A stretch of 14,741 nucleotides of DNA from Deltaproteobacteria bacterium. Lineage in GTDB: Bacteria > Desulfobacterota > Syntrophia > Syntrophales > Fen-1087. Under the pieces are notes generated by a model, which saw only the letters and a list, made by a program, of their open reading frames with translations, did no database searches and was not told the DNA's origin. Positions 1 to 7,550 of the stretch are shown in pieces (the first letter of the stretch is position 1; the number at the start of each line of letters is the position of its first letter). The stretch spans positions 1-14,741 of the forward strand of contig JAPLJM010000178.1 of NCBI GenBank assembly GCA_026388595.1. Direction: 5' to 3'. Made by a program: the position numbers and the translations under genes.

Positions 1-24
1 CAGATCGAAGATGGAAATCTTTGC

Positions 25-180
25 GTAACCGGTGAAAAATGGTTCGCAAGCGGCGAATCAAATGTTTTTCGCCTTTCCAGAATTGAAGTTAACAGCTTGT
101 TTTTAATCATCATGTGATACGAGCATCCATGAAGCGAAAAAGATTTTTGAGCAGCGGCGAAGCCATTTTTCACCGGTTAC
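25..180. repeat. Imperfect palindrome bounded by perfect 18-bp inverted repeats
   Basis: Bases 25-42 (GTAACCGGTGAAAAATGG) are the exact reverse complement of bases 163-180. The similarity continues inward with mismatches: the left arm carries a degraded TTCG..GCGGCGAAT..TTTTTCGCC and the right arm carries the better kept form. No open reading frame lies inside, and the element is about 156 bp. It resembles a non-autonomous, MITE-like or REP-like intergenic element made of two head-to-head copies of a shorter repeat. The right half has a second copy near 12.1 kb. No target-site duplication was established. Confidence 0.75.
86..172 (-). repeat. Dispersed intergenic repeat, copy 1
   Basis: Read on the minus strand this 87-nt segment aligns without gaps to 12104-12190 on the plus strand. 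The first 43 positions match at 42. A 15-nt block (ATGATTAAAAACAAG) is identical. The 19 nt between these blocks are poorly conserved but keep the same length. It forms the right half of the palindrome at 25-180. Conserved ends with a variable middle of fixed length suggest a structured dispersed element rather than a decayed gene. Confidence 0.75.
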
Positions 181-216
181 AGATGATATCGAGGCGGCGA
201 GGCAGAGGCGACGCAG

Positions 217-245
217 GCGTACACAGAGCGTACACAGAGCGTACG
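217..245. repeat. Short tandem repeat, 11-bp unit
   Basis: The unit GCGTACACAGA occurs twice in tandem (217-227 and 228-238), followed by a partial third GCGTACG (239-245). It lies in a GC-rich stretch of GAGGCGGCGAGG-type purine/GCG motifs between the palindrome and the 3' end of ettA. There is no sign of coding. It may belong to an intergenic repeat family, but only this copy was found in the window. Confidence 0.5.
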
Positions 246-299
246 TCGAGGAGCCGTTAAGGTCGCCAACAAAGATAGCGCTTTGATATGGAGTTGGAA

Positions 300-1985
300 T
301 TATACCCGCGTCAAATGCCTGTACTTGATCCGGTGAGGTTGACTGGCCGCCGCGCCGAGACGCAGCTTTCGGTCGGCTTCGTATTCGGAATAGTTTCCAT
401 CAAACCAGACGACATGGCTATCCCCTTCAAAGGCAAGGATGTGCGTCGCGATCCGGTCCAGGAACCATCGGTCATGGCTGATGACCACCGCACAACCGGC
501 AAAATTTTCCAATGCCTCTTCCAGCGCGCGCATGGTGTTGACGTCAAGGTCGTTGGTCGGCTCATCGAGCAGCAGGACATTTGCCCCCTCTTTGAGCATG
601 CGCGCCAGATGCAAGCGATTTCGTTCACCACCGGATATCCTTCCTGCTTTTTTCTGCTGATCGGCCCCTGAAAAGTTGAATCTGGACACATAGGCCCGTG
701 AATTAATCAGTTTGCTGCCGAGCTGGATCATCTCCTGCCCCTCGGAAATAACCTCCCAGATGGTCTTTTCCGGGTCCAGGGCATCGCGACTCTGGTCCAC
801 ATAGGCAAGCTTTACCGTCTCGGCGATCCTGATGGTTCCGGAATCCGGTTTTTCCTGCCCCATGATCATCCGGAACAGGGTTGTTTTACCGGCGCCGTTC
901 GGTCCGATAATGCCGACGATCCCACCGGGCGGCAGGGAAAAGGACAGGCCCTCTATCAGGATACGGTCGCCGTATCCCTTTGTTAAATTTTCAGTTTCGA
1001 TGACCAGCTTGCCCATCCGGGGGCCGGGGGGAATGTAGATCTCCAGCTCGCCGGCGCGTTTTTCACCTTCCTGTCCCAGCAATGATTCGTAGGAAGTGAT
1101 ACGGGCCTTTGACTTTGCGTGTCGTCCTTTGGGTGACATTCTGATCCACTCCAATTCCCGCTGCAGGGTTCTTTGCCGTTCCGTCTCGCTTTTTTCTTCC
1201 AGACGAAGCCTGTTTTGCTTCTGCTCCAGCCAGGACGAATAATTGCCCTGCCAGGGGATGCCCTGCCCTTTATCGAGTTCCAGAATCCAGCCGGCAACAT
1301 TGTCCAGAAAGTAGCGGTCGTGCGTGACTGCGATAATCGTCCCGGCATAGCGCTGCAGATGATGTTCAAGCCAGGCAACGGATTCTGCGTCCAGGTGGTT
1401 CGTCGGTTCATCCAGAAGCAGGATATCGGGATTCTGCAGGAGCAGGCGGCAGAGTGCGACGCGCCTTTTTTCACCGCCGGACAGAATATTCACCGGCGTA
1501 TCCCCGGGAGGGCAGCGCAGGGCATCCATGGCCATTTCCAGGCGTGAATCCAGATCCCAGGCGTCGAGGGCATCGAGTTTTTCCTGCACTTTCCCCTGGC
1601 GCTCGATTAAGGCGTCCATCTGCTCATTCGTCATCGGTTCGGCGAATCGCTCGTTGATCCTGTTGTATTCATTGATTAAATCAACGACATCCTGGACGCC
1701 CTCCTCAACAATCTCCCTCACCGTCCTCGCTTCATCCAGGAGCGGTTCCTGCTCAAGAAAACCAACGGTGTATCCCGGTGAGAGGATCGTTTTGCCGTTA
1801 AAGTCTTTGTCCACGTCCGCCAGGATGCGCAGCAGCGAACTTTTACCCGAACCGTTGAGCCCCAAAACGCCAATCTTGGCACCGTAAAAATAGGACAGGT
1901 AGATGTCCTTCAACACCGCTTTTTTATCATGATACTTGCTTACGCCAATCATGGAATAGATGACTTTATTAACTTCAGACGCCAT
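300..1985 (-). CDS. ettA: Energy-dependent translational throttle protein EttA (ABC-F ATPase)
   Basis: This is a 561-residue soluble protein with two ABC ATPase domains and no membrane segment. Domain 1 has Walker A GLNGSGKSS (about 42-50), signature LSGGE (168-172), Walker B LLLDEPTNHLD (189-199) and switch His in THDRYF (221). Domain 2 has GPNGAGKTT (361-369), ISGGE (450-454), LLLDEPTNDLD (471-481) and SHDRWF (503). The inter-domain linker contains the RMSPKGRHAKSKARI segment typical of EttA, and the N-terminus KIGVLGLNGSGK also matches. EttA binds the ribosomal E site and couples the first elongation steps to ATP/ADP levels (known for the family). Length is close to the E. coli protein (555 aa). 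The ATG at 1985 follows an in-frame stop; a GGGAGG lies 12 nt upstream, which is rather far. The gene stands alone, downstream of tRNA-Glu on the same strand. All catalytic motifs are intact. Confidence 0.95.
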   Translation of the reverse strand: MASEVNKVIYSMIGVSKYHDKKAVLKDIYLSYFYGAKIGVLGLNGSGKSSLLRILADVDKDFNGKTILSPGYTVGFLEQEPLLDEARTVREIVEEGVQDVVDLINEYNRINERFAEPMTNEQMDALIERQGKVQEKLDALDAWDLDSRLEMAMDALRCPPGDTPVNILSGGEKRRVALCRLLLQNPDILLLDEPTNHLDAESVAWLEHHLQRYAGTIIAVTHDRYFLDNVAGWILELDKGQGIPWQGNYSSWLEQKQNRLRLEEKSETERQRTLQRELEWIRMSPKGRHAKSKARITSYESLLGQEGEKRAGELEIYIPPGPRMGKLVIETENLTKGYGDRILIEGLSFSLPPGGIVGIIGPNGAGKTTLFRMIMGQEKPDSGTIRIAETVKLAYVDQSRDALDPEKTIWEVISEGQEMIQLGSKLINSRAYVSRFNFSGADQQKKAGRISGGERNRLHLARMLKEGANVLLLDEPTNDLDVNTMRALEEALENFAGCAVVISHDRWFLDRIATHILAFEGDSHVVWFDGNYSEYEADRKLRLGAAASQPHRIKYRHLTRV

Positions 1986-2326
1986 GGCTTATGCATACCT
2001 CCCGGATTTAAGATTATCGATACCGAGGAAAAGGTAACGTCTTTTCCCTTTACTACAGCAAGGATGAAAATGCGATAAGACTTTACTGTCTCCTTTTGGA
2101 TGCCTCATCTCCTGATGCAGATGAAAATACGGGCTCAACCTGAGATAGTTTAACCTGGTCTACCCTTGGGAGGCGGGACGGGTTTCAGATTTCAGTTAGT
2201 GGGGGGGGTAATCAAGGCAAAGTTGACCCTCTTTTTGGGGCTGTGGGTTGGAAATACGGTTGGAAATGGCTTTTCAGGATATAAAAAATGGATTGATATT
2301 TATATCTAACATATTGAATTTATTAA
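1986..2326. other. Intergenic region between ettA and tRNA-Glu
   Basis: About 340 bp with no supported gene. It should contain the ettA promoter on the minus strand, but no convincing -35/-10 pair was found. Visible oddities are a run of eight G at 2201-2208, a direct repeat GGTTGGAAAT separated by two bases near 2245-2270, and a 6-bp inverted repeat (TCATCT..AGATGA) around 2106-2125. An AT-rich stretch at about 2280-2326 lies just 3' of the tRNA. An unrecognised small RNA cannot be excluded. Confidence 0.5.
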
Positions 2327-2402
2327 TGGCGTCCCCACGGGGAGTCGAACCCCGGTTACAGGCGTGAAAGGCCCGTGTCCTAGGCCACTAGACGATGGGG
2401 AC
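2327..2402 (-). tRNA. tRNA-Glu (anticodon UUC)
   Basis: The reverse complement folds as a complete cloverleaf. The acceptor GTCCCCA pairs with TGGGGAC, the anticodon stem CGGGC/GCCTG encloses the loop CTTTCAC, and the T arm contains GGTTCGACTCC. The anticodon TTC lies at plus-strand 2368-2366. Discriminator G and a genomically encoded CCA (plus-strand TGG at 2327-2329) end the gene. It closely matches bacterial tRNA-Glu, including the GTCTAG D-arm. It is a single tRNA gene, not part of a visible tRNA cluster or rRNA operon. Confidence 0.97.
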
Positions 2403-2442
2403 GCATGAGAAGACGAAAGGCCTGGCGTACCAGAACTGCGGC

Positions 2443-2471
2443 TTATATCCTCTTGTCTGGCAAGATGTCAA
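2443..2471 (-). promoter_or_regulatory. Sigma70-type promoter for tRNA-Glu
   Basis: On the minus strand a perfect -35 TTGACA (2471-2466) is separated by 17 bp from ATATAA (2448-2443). This places the start of transcription near 2436, about 33 nt before the mature tRNA 5' end. Position, spacing and consensus match make this the clearest promoter in the window. Confidence 0.75.
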
Positions 2472-2498
2472 GAAACAATTGATGGGTTTTAAAAATAT

Positions 2499-4574
2499 TT
2501 ATTCGAAGACCACCGGTTCCCGCAGAATGGCCTCGCGTGCCTTCAGGGCAAGCGCTGCGATTTCCGGATGCGTTTCCTTGAGCGACATAATCTGCCGCAG
2601 ATTATCGGCGGTTCTCAAAACGAGCATGGCCATGTCACCGTCAGCAATCCCGGCCATCCGAATGATTTCATCCCAGTCCCTGCCCTTGACCCATTCATAG
2701 ATGACAACACTGGTCCAGAGTGACAGGGAATTAACGGCAAAACCGGCGGCCTCCATTCGCCTTGACAGGGGTTTCAGGGTCTTGGCCACTCGCTGGCAGG
2801 CCTGCACCAGTCTCTTGGGCATTTTTTTTAGATCGATCCGGGTTTCCTGATCTCCGTCGTAAACAAAAGGGGCGACGACAGCCGCCAGGAGCCTCTCATC
2901 CTGCCGCGGAAAAGCATCCTGCCGCAGGCACTCGGCAATGAGCAGGGGTTGGTCCAGCCGCAGTTTTGATGCCCAGATGCCGGTCTCGGTCAGACGTTCT
3001 TGCTCATCCACAAAGCCTTCCACTTTCAGAAAGTTCAGATGAATTAAAAAATCTGCCCAGAGATTTACCCCCTCTTTGCGGGAAGAAGCCTGCTTGCCGC
3101 GGCGGTTCAACTGGTAGCTGGCCAGGGATTTTTCAAAGATGTCCCGGATGTTCGCTGGCGTCTGGGAAAGCAGGAGGTTCAGAATCATGGAAAAGTCATT
3201 CTTGATCTGGCTGAGGATATCTTCCGGTTCTTGGGAGAGGAGTTTCTTGACGTGGGGAATATCCATGAACCGGCCGGGGATGACCATCAGGAAACCGATT
3301 TGGTCCTGGCCGCGCCGGCCGGCGCGACCGGTCATCTGATGAAATTCCGTTCCCCGGAGGGGGCTGAATTCATGTCCGTTGAAAAGGTCCGAATTGAACA
3401 TGACAATGGTCCGTGCAGGAAAATTGACCCCGGCGGCAACGGTGGAGGTGGCAAAAATCGCATCCAGGTGCCCCTTTTTCATCATGGTTTCCACGAGGAA
3501 TTTCCATGCAGGCAGCTGGCCGCCATGGTGGGCCGCCACGCGAGCAGTCTCAAGGTCATGCAGCTGTTTGTGATTGCGGAGATAAGGGGAACGGCTGAGC
3601 TGTTCTTCCAGATCATAACCAAAGGTATCATTTTCCATGGGGTCCGTATCATCCATGCAGGTCTTCAGCGCTGTATCGCATTCCGATCGTGATTTAAGAA
3701 AAAAGATGGCCGGCAGCAGATGAAACCTCTCCAGAACTTTGATGATGTCCCCAAAGTGAGGTTGTGCTCCCCGGCGCCCCCGCTGCCCTGATCCCTCTTC
3801 GACAAATTGGGCGAGCCGGCCATAGAGCTTCTGTTTTTCCAAAAAGGGCATAACCCGGCCGGAAGGGTGCAGAAAAAGGGGGTAAAGGGGAACGGGCCTT
3901 TTCTCCTCCCGGACGATGGTGCATGGTTTCTCCCGGATCGACGTGAGCCATCGGGCGATCTCATCAGCATTGCCGATCGTGGCGGACAATAGCAGGACGT
4001 TCACCCGCGCCGGCAGATAAATCAGGATTTCCTCCCAGACGACCCCCCGGTCCGGATCACCCAGAAAGTGGGCTTCATCCAGAATGACCAGGTCGCAGTC
4101 CATATTCTCACCCCGGTGCATGACGTCATAGAGCTGGTTTCTCAGGATTTCCGTGGTCCCCACGATGATCGGGGCATCGGCGTTTTCTTTGGTGTCACCG
4201 GTCAGGATGCCCACCTGGCTTTCACCGAAAAAGCAGCCGAACTCCACCCATTTGGCATTCGTGAGGGCTTTCAGCGGCGAGGCATACCAGCAGCGTCCGC
4301 CCTTGCTGAAAAAGGATCGGATCGCCTCCTGGGCAATCCAGGTCTTTCCGGAACCTGTGGGGGCGACCACAAGACAGTCACCCTCCTGGATGGCCTGGAG
4401 GGCCTTTATCTGGAAGGCGTCCGGCGTGAACGGGGCAGACTTCGGTTTCCCGATGCGGGCAAAAACATTTTTCAGGACCGGTTCCGCTTCCGGACTCATG
4501 CGCAGGGCTTCGGCTTTTTTAACGGGTCGATGATGTCTTCTTGTGGTGGAACGTCGCGGGTAATGCTGCTGCAT
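2499..4574 (-). CDS. Ski2/Mtr4-like DExH-box RNA helicase
   Basis: A 691-residue superfamily 2 helicase. Visible motifs are Walker A APTGSGKT (71-78), Ia SPLKALTNAK (99-108), motif II DEAH (166-169), motif III SAT (197-199), motif V TSTVAAGVNFPA (376-387) and motif VI QMTGRAGRRG (413-422). After the two RecA domains comes a helical C-terminal region ending in a GD..MLVLRTADNLRQI segment that resembles the DSHCT domain of Ski2/Mtr4/HelY proteins. Family members unwind RNA, often as partners of exonucleases; the bacterial forms are poorly characterised, so the substrate is inferred. Start choice: AGAAGG lies about 7 nt upstream of the ATG at 4574; an overlapping ATG 4 nt earlier is out of frame. 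The N-terminal 20 residues are very basic (RRSTTRRHHRPVKK). The gene is divergent from the ptsP-like gene. It could also be annotated simply as a DEAD/DEAH helicase. Confidence 0.88.
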   Translation of the reverse strand: MQQHYPRRSTTRRHHRPVKKAEALRMSPEAEPVLKNVFARIGKPKSAPFTPDAFQIKALQAIQEGDCLVVAPTGSGKTWIAQEAIRSFFSKGGRCWYASPLKALTNAKWVEFGCFFGESQVGILTGDTKENADAPIIVGTTEILRNQLYDVMHRGENMDCDLVILDEAHFLGDPDRGVVWEEILIYLPARVNVLLLSATIGNADEIARWLTSIREKPCTIVREEKRPVPLYPLFLHPSGRVMPFLEKQKLYGRLAQFVEEGSGQRGRRGAQPHFGDIIKVLERFHLLPAIFFLKSRSECDTALKTCMDDTDPMENDTFGYDLEEQLSRSPYLRNHKQLHDLETARVAAHHGGQLPAWKFLVETMMKKGHLDAIFATSTVAAGVNFPARTIVMFNSDLFNGHEFSPLRGTEFHQMTGRAGRRGQDQIGFLMVIPGRFMDIPHVKKLLSQEPEDILSQIKNDFSMILNLLLSQTPANIRDIFEKSLASYQLNRRGKQASSRKEGVNLWADFLIHLNFLKVEGFVDEQERLTETGIWASKLRLDQPLLIAECLRQDAFPRQDERLLAAVVAPFVYDGDQETRIDLKKMPKRLVQACQRVAKTLKPLSRRMEAAGFAVNSLSLWTSVVIYEWVKGRDWDEIIRMAGIADGDMAMLVLRTADNLRQIMSLKETHPEIAALALKAREAILREPVVFE

Positions 4575-4707
4575 TCATTTTCCTTCTTCGTAATATTTCT
4601 TTGTGATTGTCCGGACATCTATCACGGATTAGGACCCCGGTGCAAGCCGCTTCGGTTTGGTTATCGCCATTATTATTACAAAGAGCGACTGCGTTTGGAT
4701 TTTATGA

Positions 4708-4736
4708 TTGAAAATATTTTGGAATCAACATACAAA
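4708..4736 (+). promoter_or_regulatory. Candidate sigma70-type promoter for the ptsP-like gene
   Basis: TTGAAA (4708-4713) and TACAAA (4731-4736) are separated by exactly 17 bp and would start transcription near 4743, about 30 nt before the chosen ATG. The -35 box matches 5 of 6 consensus bases and the -10 box matches 4 of 6. The position in an AT-rich patch of the divergent intergenic region supports it. It also argues against translation from the TTG at 4708. Confidence 0.45.
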
Positions 4737-4773
4737 ACATAAGCATCCGGAAGGACGATTTTATGGAGAACAG

Positions 4774-6531
4774 ATGGCCGGTTCAAAAATAACCAAAGAA
4801 TTGCAAAGGGACCGAAAGGGGCCGCTGAAGGGCGTTCCTGTATCGGCAGGTTTCGGGCAAGGCTATGCCTATTATCTCCGGGAGGGGATCGGTTTTTCGG
4901 AAATCTATTTCCGGGAAGCCGGGAACGTGGAAACAGAAATCAGCCGGTTCGAGGAGGCCGTCAACCAATCGGAACAGCAGGTATTGCGGGTTTGTCATTA
5001 CGTGGAGGCGGAGCTTTCCATGGATGAGATGGCCATTTTCCAGGCGTACCTGATGTTCCTCAAGGATGGCGGCCTCAAGAGCAAGGTCATTGCGAACATC
5101 CGGGGAGGACACGTCGCCGAGTATGCCCTGAAAGAGGTCATCCTGAATTATCTGAAAACCTTTGCCCGAATTGAAGATCCCTACATCCGGCAGCGGGGGA
5201 TGGATGTCGAAAACATCGGCAAGCGGATTCTGAGGAACCTTCTCGGCCTGGGGGACGGTGAGACGGGCGTGTTCGAGCGGGACACCATTCTGATCGCCTC
5301 CAGTCTGTCGCCCGCCGAACTGATCCGCGCCCGGCAGGAAAAACTGCGCGGGATCATTCTTTCCAAGGGCGGGGAAACGTCCCACGTGGCCATCCTGTCC
5401 AGATCCTTTGAAATTCCCATGGTGATTAATATTCCCGGACTGCCCGAAAAGATTCGGGAAAACGATTTTCTCATCATGGACGGCAACTCCGGTCTTGTTT
5501 ATCATAATCCTTCGGAAGTTATCGTTCGGGAATATCAACGGTTGGAGGAAGAAAGAACCCGGCAGGACAAAAGCCTCGACGCCATCCGGACACTGCCGGC
5601 AGAGACCCGGGACGGTTTTACCGTCAGGCTGGGGGCGAATATCGGAATTTTGTCGGATATGCTCCTGGTCGAGCGTTACGGCGTCGATCATATCGGTCTG
5701 TACCGGACGGAATTTCCCTTTCTGGCGAGAGACGGTTTCCCCACAGAAGAAGAACAGGCCAGTCTCTACCGGCGGATTCTGGAGGCAGCCCGGGGAAAAG
5801 AGGTGACGATCCGGACCCTGGATGTGGGAGGAGACAAGTTCCTTTCCTATCTTGATTATCCGAAAGAGGAAAATCCCTACCTGGGATGGCGGTCCATTCG
5901 GGTATCCCTGGAGATGAAGGATGTGTTTCGGGAGCAGATTCGGGCCATCCTGCGGGCATCGGCTTATGGCCGGACCAAGATACTCTTTCCCATGATTTCT
6001 TCGGTCAGCGAGATCAAAGAGATTATCGCGATCATCAAAGAGGAAAAGGGCAACCTGAAAGCCCGCGGCATCTCCTTTGACGATGCCATGCAAACCGGCA
6101 TCCTGGCGGAGGTCCCGGCGGCATTGATCATCCTCGATAGATTGCTGCCTTATGTGGACTTTATCAGCATCGGGACGAATGACCTCGTCCAGTACGTCCT
6201 GGCCGTGGACCGGAACAATCCCAAGGTCGCCTCGATTTACAATCCATTGCATCCCGCCGTCATTTCACTCATTGCAAATGCTGCCGAACTCTGCCGCAAG
6301 TACAACAAACCCCTGGTGATCTGCGGTGAAGCCGCTGCCAATATCCGCTGCGCCTACCTTTACCTCGGAATGGAAATAGAGGGGTTGAGCATGAACGCCG
6401 CATCGGCGCCCATGATCAAGAACATGATCCGAAGCGCGAATCTTCATGATGCCCGGCAGGCGCTGCAACAGGTGCTGGCCATGGAGGATTCCGAAAGCAT
6501 TGGGAATTTCCTCGATAACGTTGTGCCTTAG
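4774..6531 (+). CDS. ptsP: Phosphoenolpyruvate--protein phosphotransferase (Enzyme I, PtsP-like without GAF domain)
   Basis: A 585-residue Enzyme I that autophosphorylates from PEP and passes phosphate to an HPr-type protein. The N-terminal HPr-binding part begins GVPVSAGFGQG (20-30). The swivelling phosphohistidine domain has GGETSHVAIL, with catalytic His about 204. The C-terminal PEP-binding barrel has GLYRTEFPFL, TLDVGGDK, ENPYLGWR, DFISIGTNDL, AVDRNN and VICGE with the active Cys about 517. The barrel resembles nitrogen-type PtsP (FPTEEEQ, ENPYLGWR, AVDRNN), yet the N-terminal GAF domain of PtsP is absent, so the length is like sugar-PTS Enzyme I. I chose the ATG at 4774 (GGAG about 5 nt upstream) over an upstream TTG at 4708 that coincides with a promoter-like box. 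No HPr, HPr kinase or Enzyme II gene is seen nearby; instead it precedes a transferase/kinase cluster after a 95-bp gap. Confidence 0.92.
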   Translation: MAGSKITKELQRDRKGPLKGVPVSAGFGQGYAYYLREGIGFSEIYFREAGNVETEISRFEEAVNQSEQQVLRVCHYVEAELSMDEMAIFQAYLMFLKDGGLKSKVIANIRGGHVAEYALKEVILNYLKTFARIEDPYIRQRGMDVENIGKRILRNLLGLGDGETGVFERDTILIASSLSPAELIRARQEKLRGIILSKGGETSHVAILSRSFEIPMVINIPGLPEKIRENDFLIMDGNSGLVYHNPSEVIVREYQRLEEERTRQDKSLDAIRTLPAETRDGFTVRLGANIGILSDMLLVERYGVDHIGLYRTEFPFLARDGFPTEEEQASLYRRILEAARGKEVTIRTLDVGGDKFLSYLDYPKEENPYLGWRSIRVSLEMKDVFREQIRAILRASAYGRTKILFPMISSVSEIKEIIAIIKEEKGNLKARGISFDDAMQTGILAEVPAALIILDRLLPYVDFISIGTNDLVQYVLAVDRNNPKVASIYNPLHPAVISLIANAAELCRKYNKPLVICGEAAANIRCAYLYLGMEIEGLSMNAASAPMIKNMIRSANLHDARQALQQVLAMEDSESIGNFLDNVVP

Positions 6532-6586
6532 AGAACTTCAGGCGACACCGATCCGGCCCGTTATAGAATATGGAAAGGTTCAGTGC

Positions 6587-6606
6587 CGTGACCCAGGAAC
6601 GTCACG
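6587..6606 (+). promoter_or_regulatory. Small hairpin between ptsP-like gene and first acyltransferase
   Basis: CGTGAC (6587-6592) and GTCACG (6601-6606) form a perfect 6-bp stem with an 8-nt loop, just upstream of the AAAGGAGG ribosome site (6614-6621). There is no following T run, so it is not a terminator. It could affect transcript processing or translation of the next gene; this is speculative. Confidence 0.3.
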
Positions 6607-6626
6607 ATGGATGAAAGGAGGAGGCG

Positions 6627-7550
6627 ATGATCAGAACGTTGGATGATGTTTCCAAATTCACGCAGGAGAAAGGTCCAAAAAAACTGGCTGTCCTTGCCCC
6701 GGAAGACGGGGAATTCATGCTGGCGGTCAAAAAAGGGTGGGAAGCGAAGTATATTGAACCTGTGCTGATCGGCGATCCGGAGAAGATGAAACGGGTGGCT
6801 GCGGAAGTGGCCTTTGACATCAGCGGCATCGAGCAGATTTTTGAGACGGACCGCCAGGCTGTTGCCAATCTGGGAACGGCCATGCTTTTTGCCGGTGATG
6901 TGGACATGGCCAGCAAGGGACAGATTCCCACCTCCTATATCTACCGCGCCATCATCAAAGAGGAAACGAAGGCCGGCACGGGGCGGACCGTGAGCGTTAT
7001 TTCGCTCTGGGAGGTTCCGGAACTCAAACGATTCACGGCTTTTACCGATACGGGCGTCAATATCCGGCCGGATCTGAAAGCGAAGATAGAGGTCGTGAAA
7101 AACGCTCTGTTCCTTTTTCATATCCTCGGTTATGACCGGCCCCGGATTGCCGTCCTTTCCGGAAAACGGGAGATTGGCGGCACGCCCGGGTCATTCACGG
7201 ACGCAGCTGCTTTAAAAAGGATGGCCGACGCCGGTGATTTCGGGGAATGTGAAATCATTGCGGCAACCTCCTTTGGAGAAATCTTTTCCGGGCCGGGTGG
7301 GACCCTACAAAACGACAAGGGCATTGATATTTCGAGGCTTCCAGACATTCTGGTCGTTCCCAATCTGGATACGGGAAACGTCCTGTGTAAGCTTGATTTT
7401 TTCCTGCCTGTCCACCGGCGCTCGCTGGTCATGACCACGAGGGGACCGTTTCTGATCCCTTCCCGCTCGGACTTTTGTGAATCCATTTTGGGAGAAATCG
7501 CCATGGGCGTTGTGGTGGCCGAACTAAGAAAGGGGGTGGGCAATCGATGA
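6627..7550 (+). CDS. Divergent phosphate acetyl/butyryltransferase-family protein (paralogue 1)
   Basis: A 307-residue soluble protein of the Pta/Ptb family, which exchanges CoA for phosphate on an acyl group. Family features kept are VLIGDPEKM (46-54), the KG of SKGQI (97-98), FTDTGVNIRP (139-148), NLDTGN (246-251) and SRSD (279-282). By family analogy the last corresponds to the catalytic Ser-Arg segment of phosphotransacetylases. Features lost are the NP..PSTLDAA stretch (here GGTPGSFTDAA, 184-194) and the GPLALD motif (here SFGEIFSGPGG). Length is normal for Ptb. The start has a strong AAAGGAGG at 5-nt spacing. Its stop overlaps the ATG of the next transferase (ATGA), implying translational coupling. 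Fold assignment is firm; the acyl substrate, and whether it is catalytically active alone, are not known. Confidence 0.8.
   Translation: MIRTLDDVSKFTQEKGPKKLAVLAPEDGEFMLAVKKGWEAKYIEPVLIGDPEKMKRVAAEVAFDISGIEQIFETDRQAVANLGTAMLFAGDVDMASKGQIPTSYIYRAIIKEETKAGTGRTVSVISLWEVPELKRFTAFTDTGVNIRPDLKAKIEVVKNALFLFHILGYDRPRIAVLSGKREIGGTPGSFTDAAALKRMADAGDFGECEIIAATSFGEIFSGPGGTLQNDKGIDISRLPDILVVPNLDTGNVLCKLDFFLPVHRRSLVMTTRGPFLIPSRSDFCESILGEIAMGVVVAELRKGVGNR

Larger units (their letters stand above)
1..299. other. Gene-free left edge, repeat-bearing intergenic DNA
   Basis: No coding frame with a ribosome site or recognisable protein was found here. The stretch holds the palindromic element (25-180) and the 11-bp tandem repeat (217-245), then runs into the ettA stop codon at 300-302. 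No convincing rho-independent terminator (GC stem plus T run) for ettA was found on the minus strand. The few open frames that reach into it from ettA are shadows. Confidence 0.6.

Noticed and set aside
217..245. Possible CRISPR-like repeats
   Set aside because: The 11-bp units are directly adjacent with no spacers and occur only twice plus a fragment.
4068..4742. 224-codon open frame on the plus strand between the helicase and Enzyme I
   Set aside because: Most of it is antisense to the helicase N-terminal half; the remainder crosses the divergent promoter region. No motif or ribosome site supports it.
4708..4773. N-terminal extension of Enzyme I from a TTG codon
   Set aside because: The extension is not homologous to Enzyme I, has no ribosome site, and its TTG coincides with a -35-like box. 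The ATG at 4774 fits the family N-terminus.
4783..6252. 489-codon open frame on the minus strand
   Set aside because: Fully antisense to the Enzyme I gene, whose catalytic motifs are intact. The translation is low in recognisable structure and matches no family.
6587..6606. Rho-independent terminator after the Enzyme I gene
   Set aside because: The 6-bp stem is not followed by a T run, so it would not terminate. Continuation of transcription into the next gene is at least possible.
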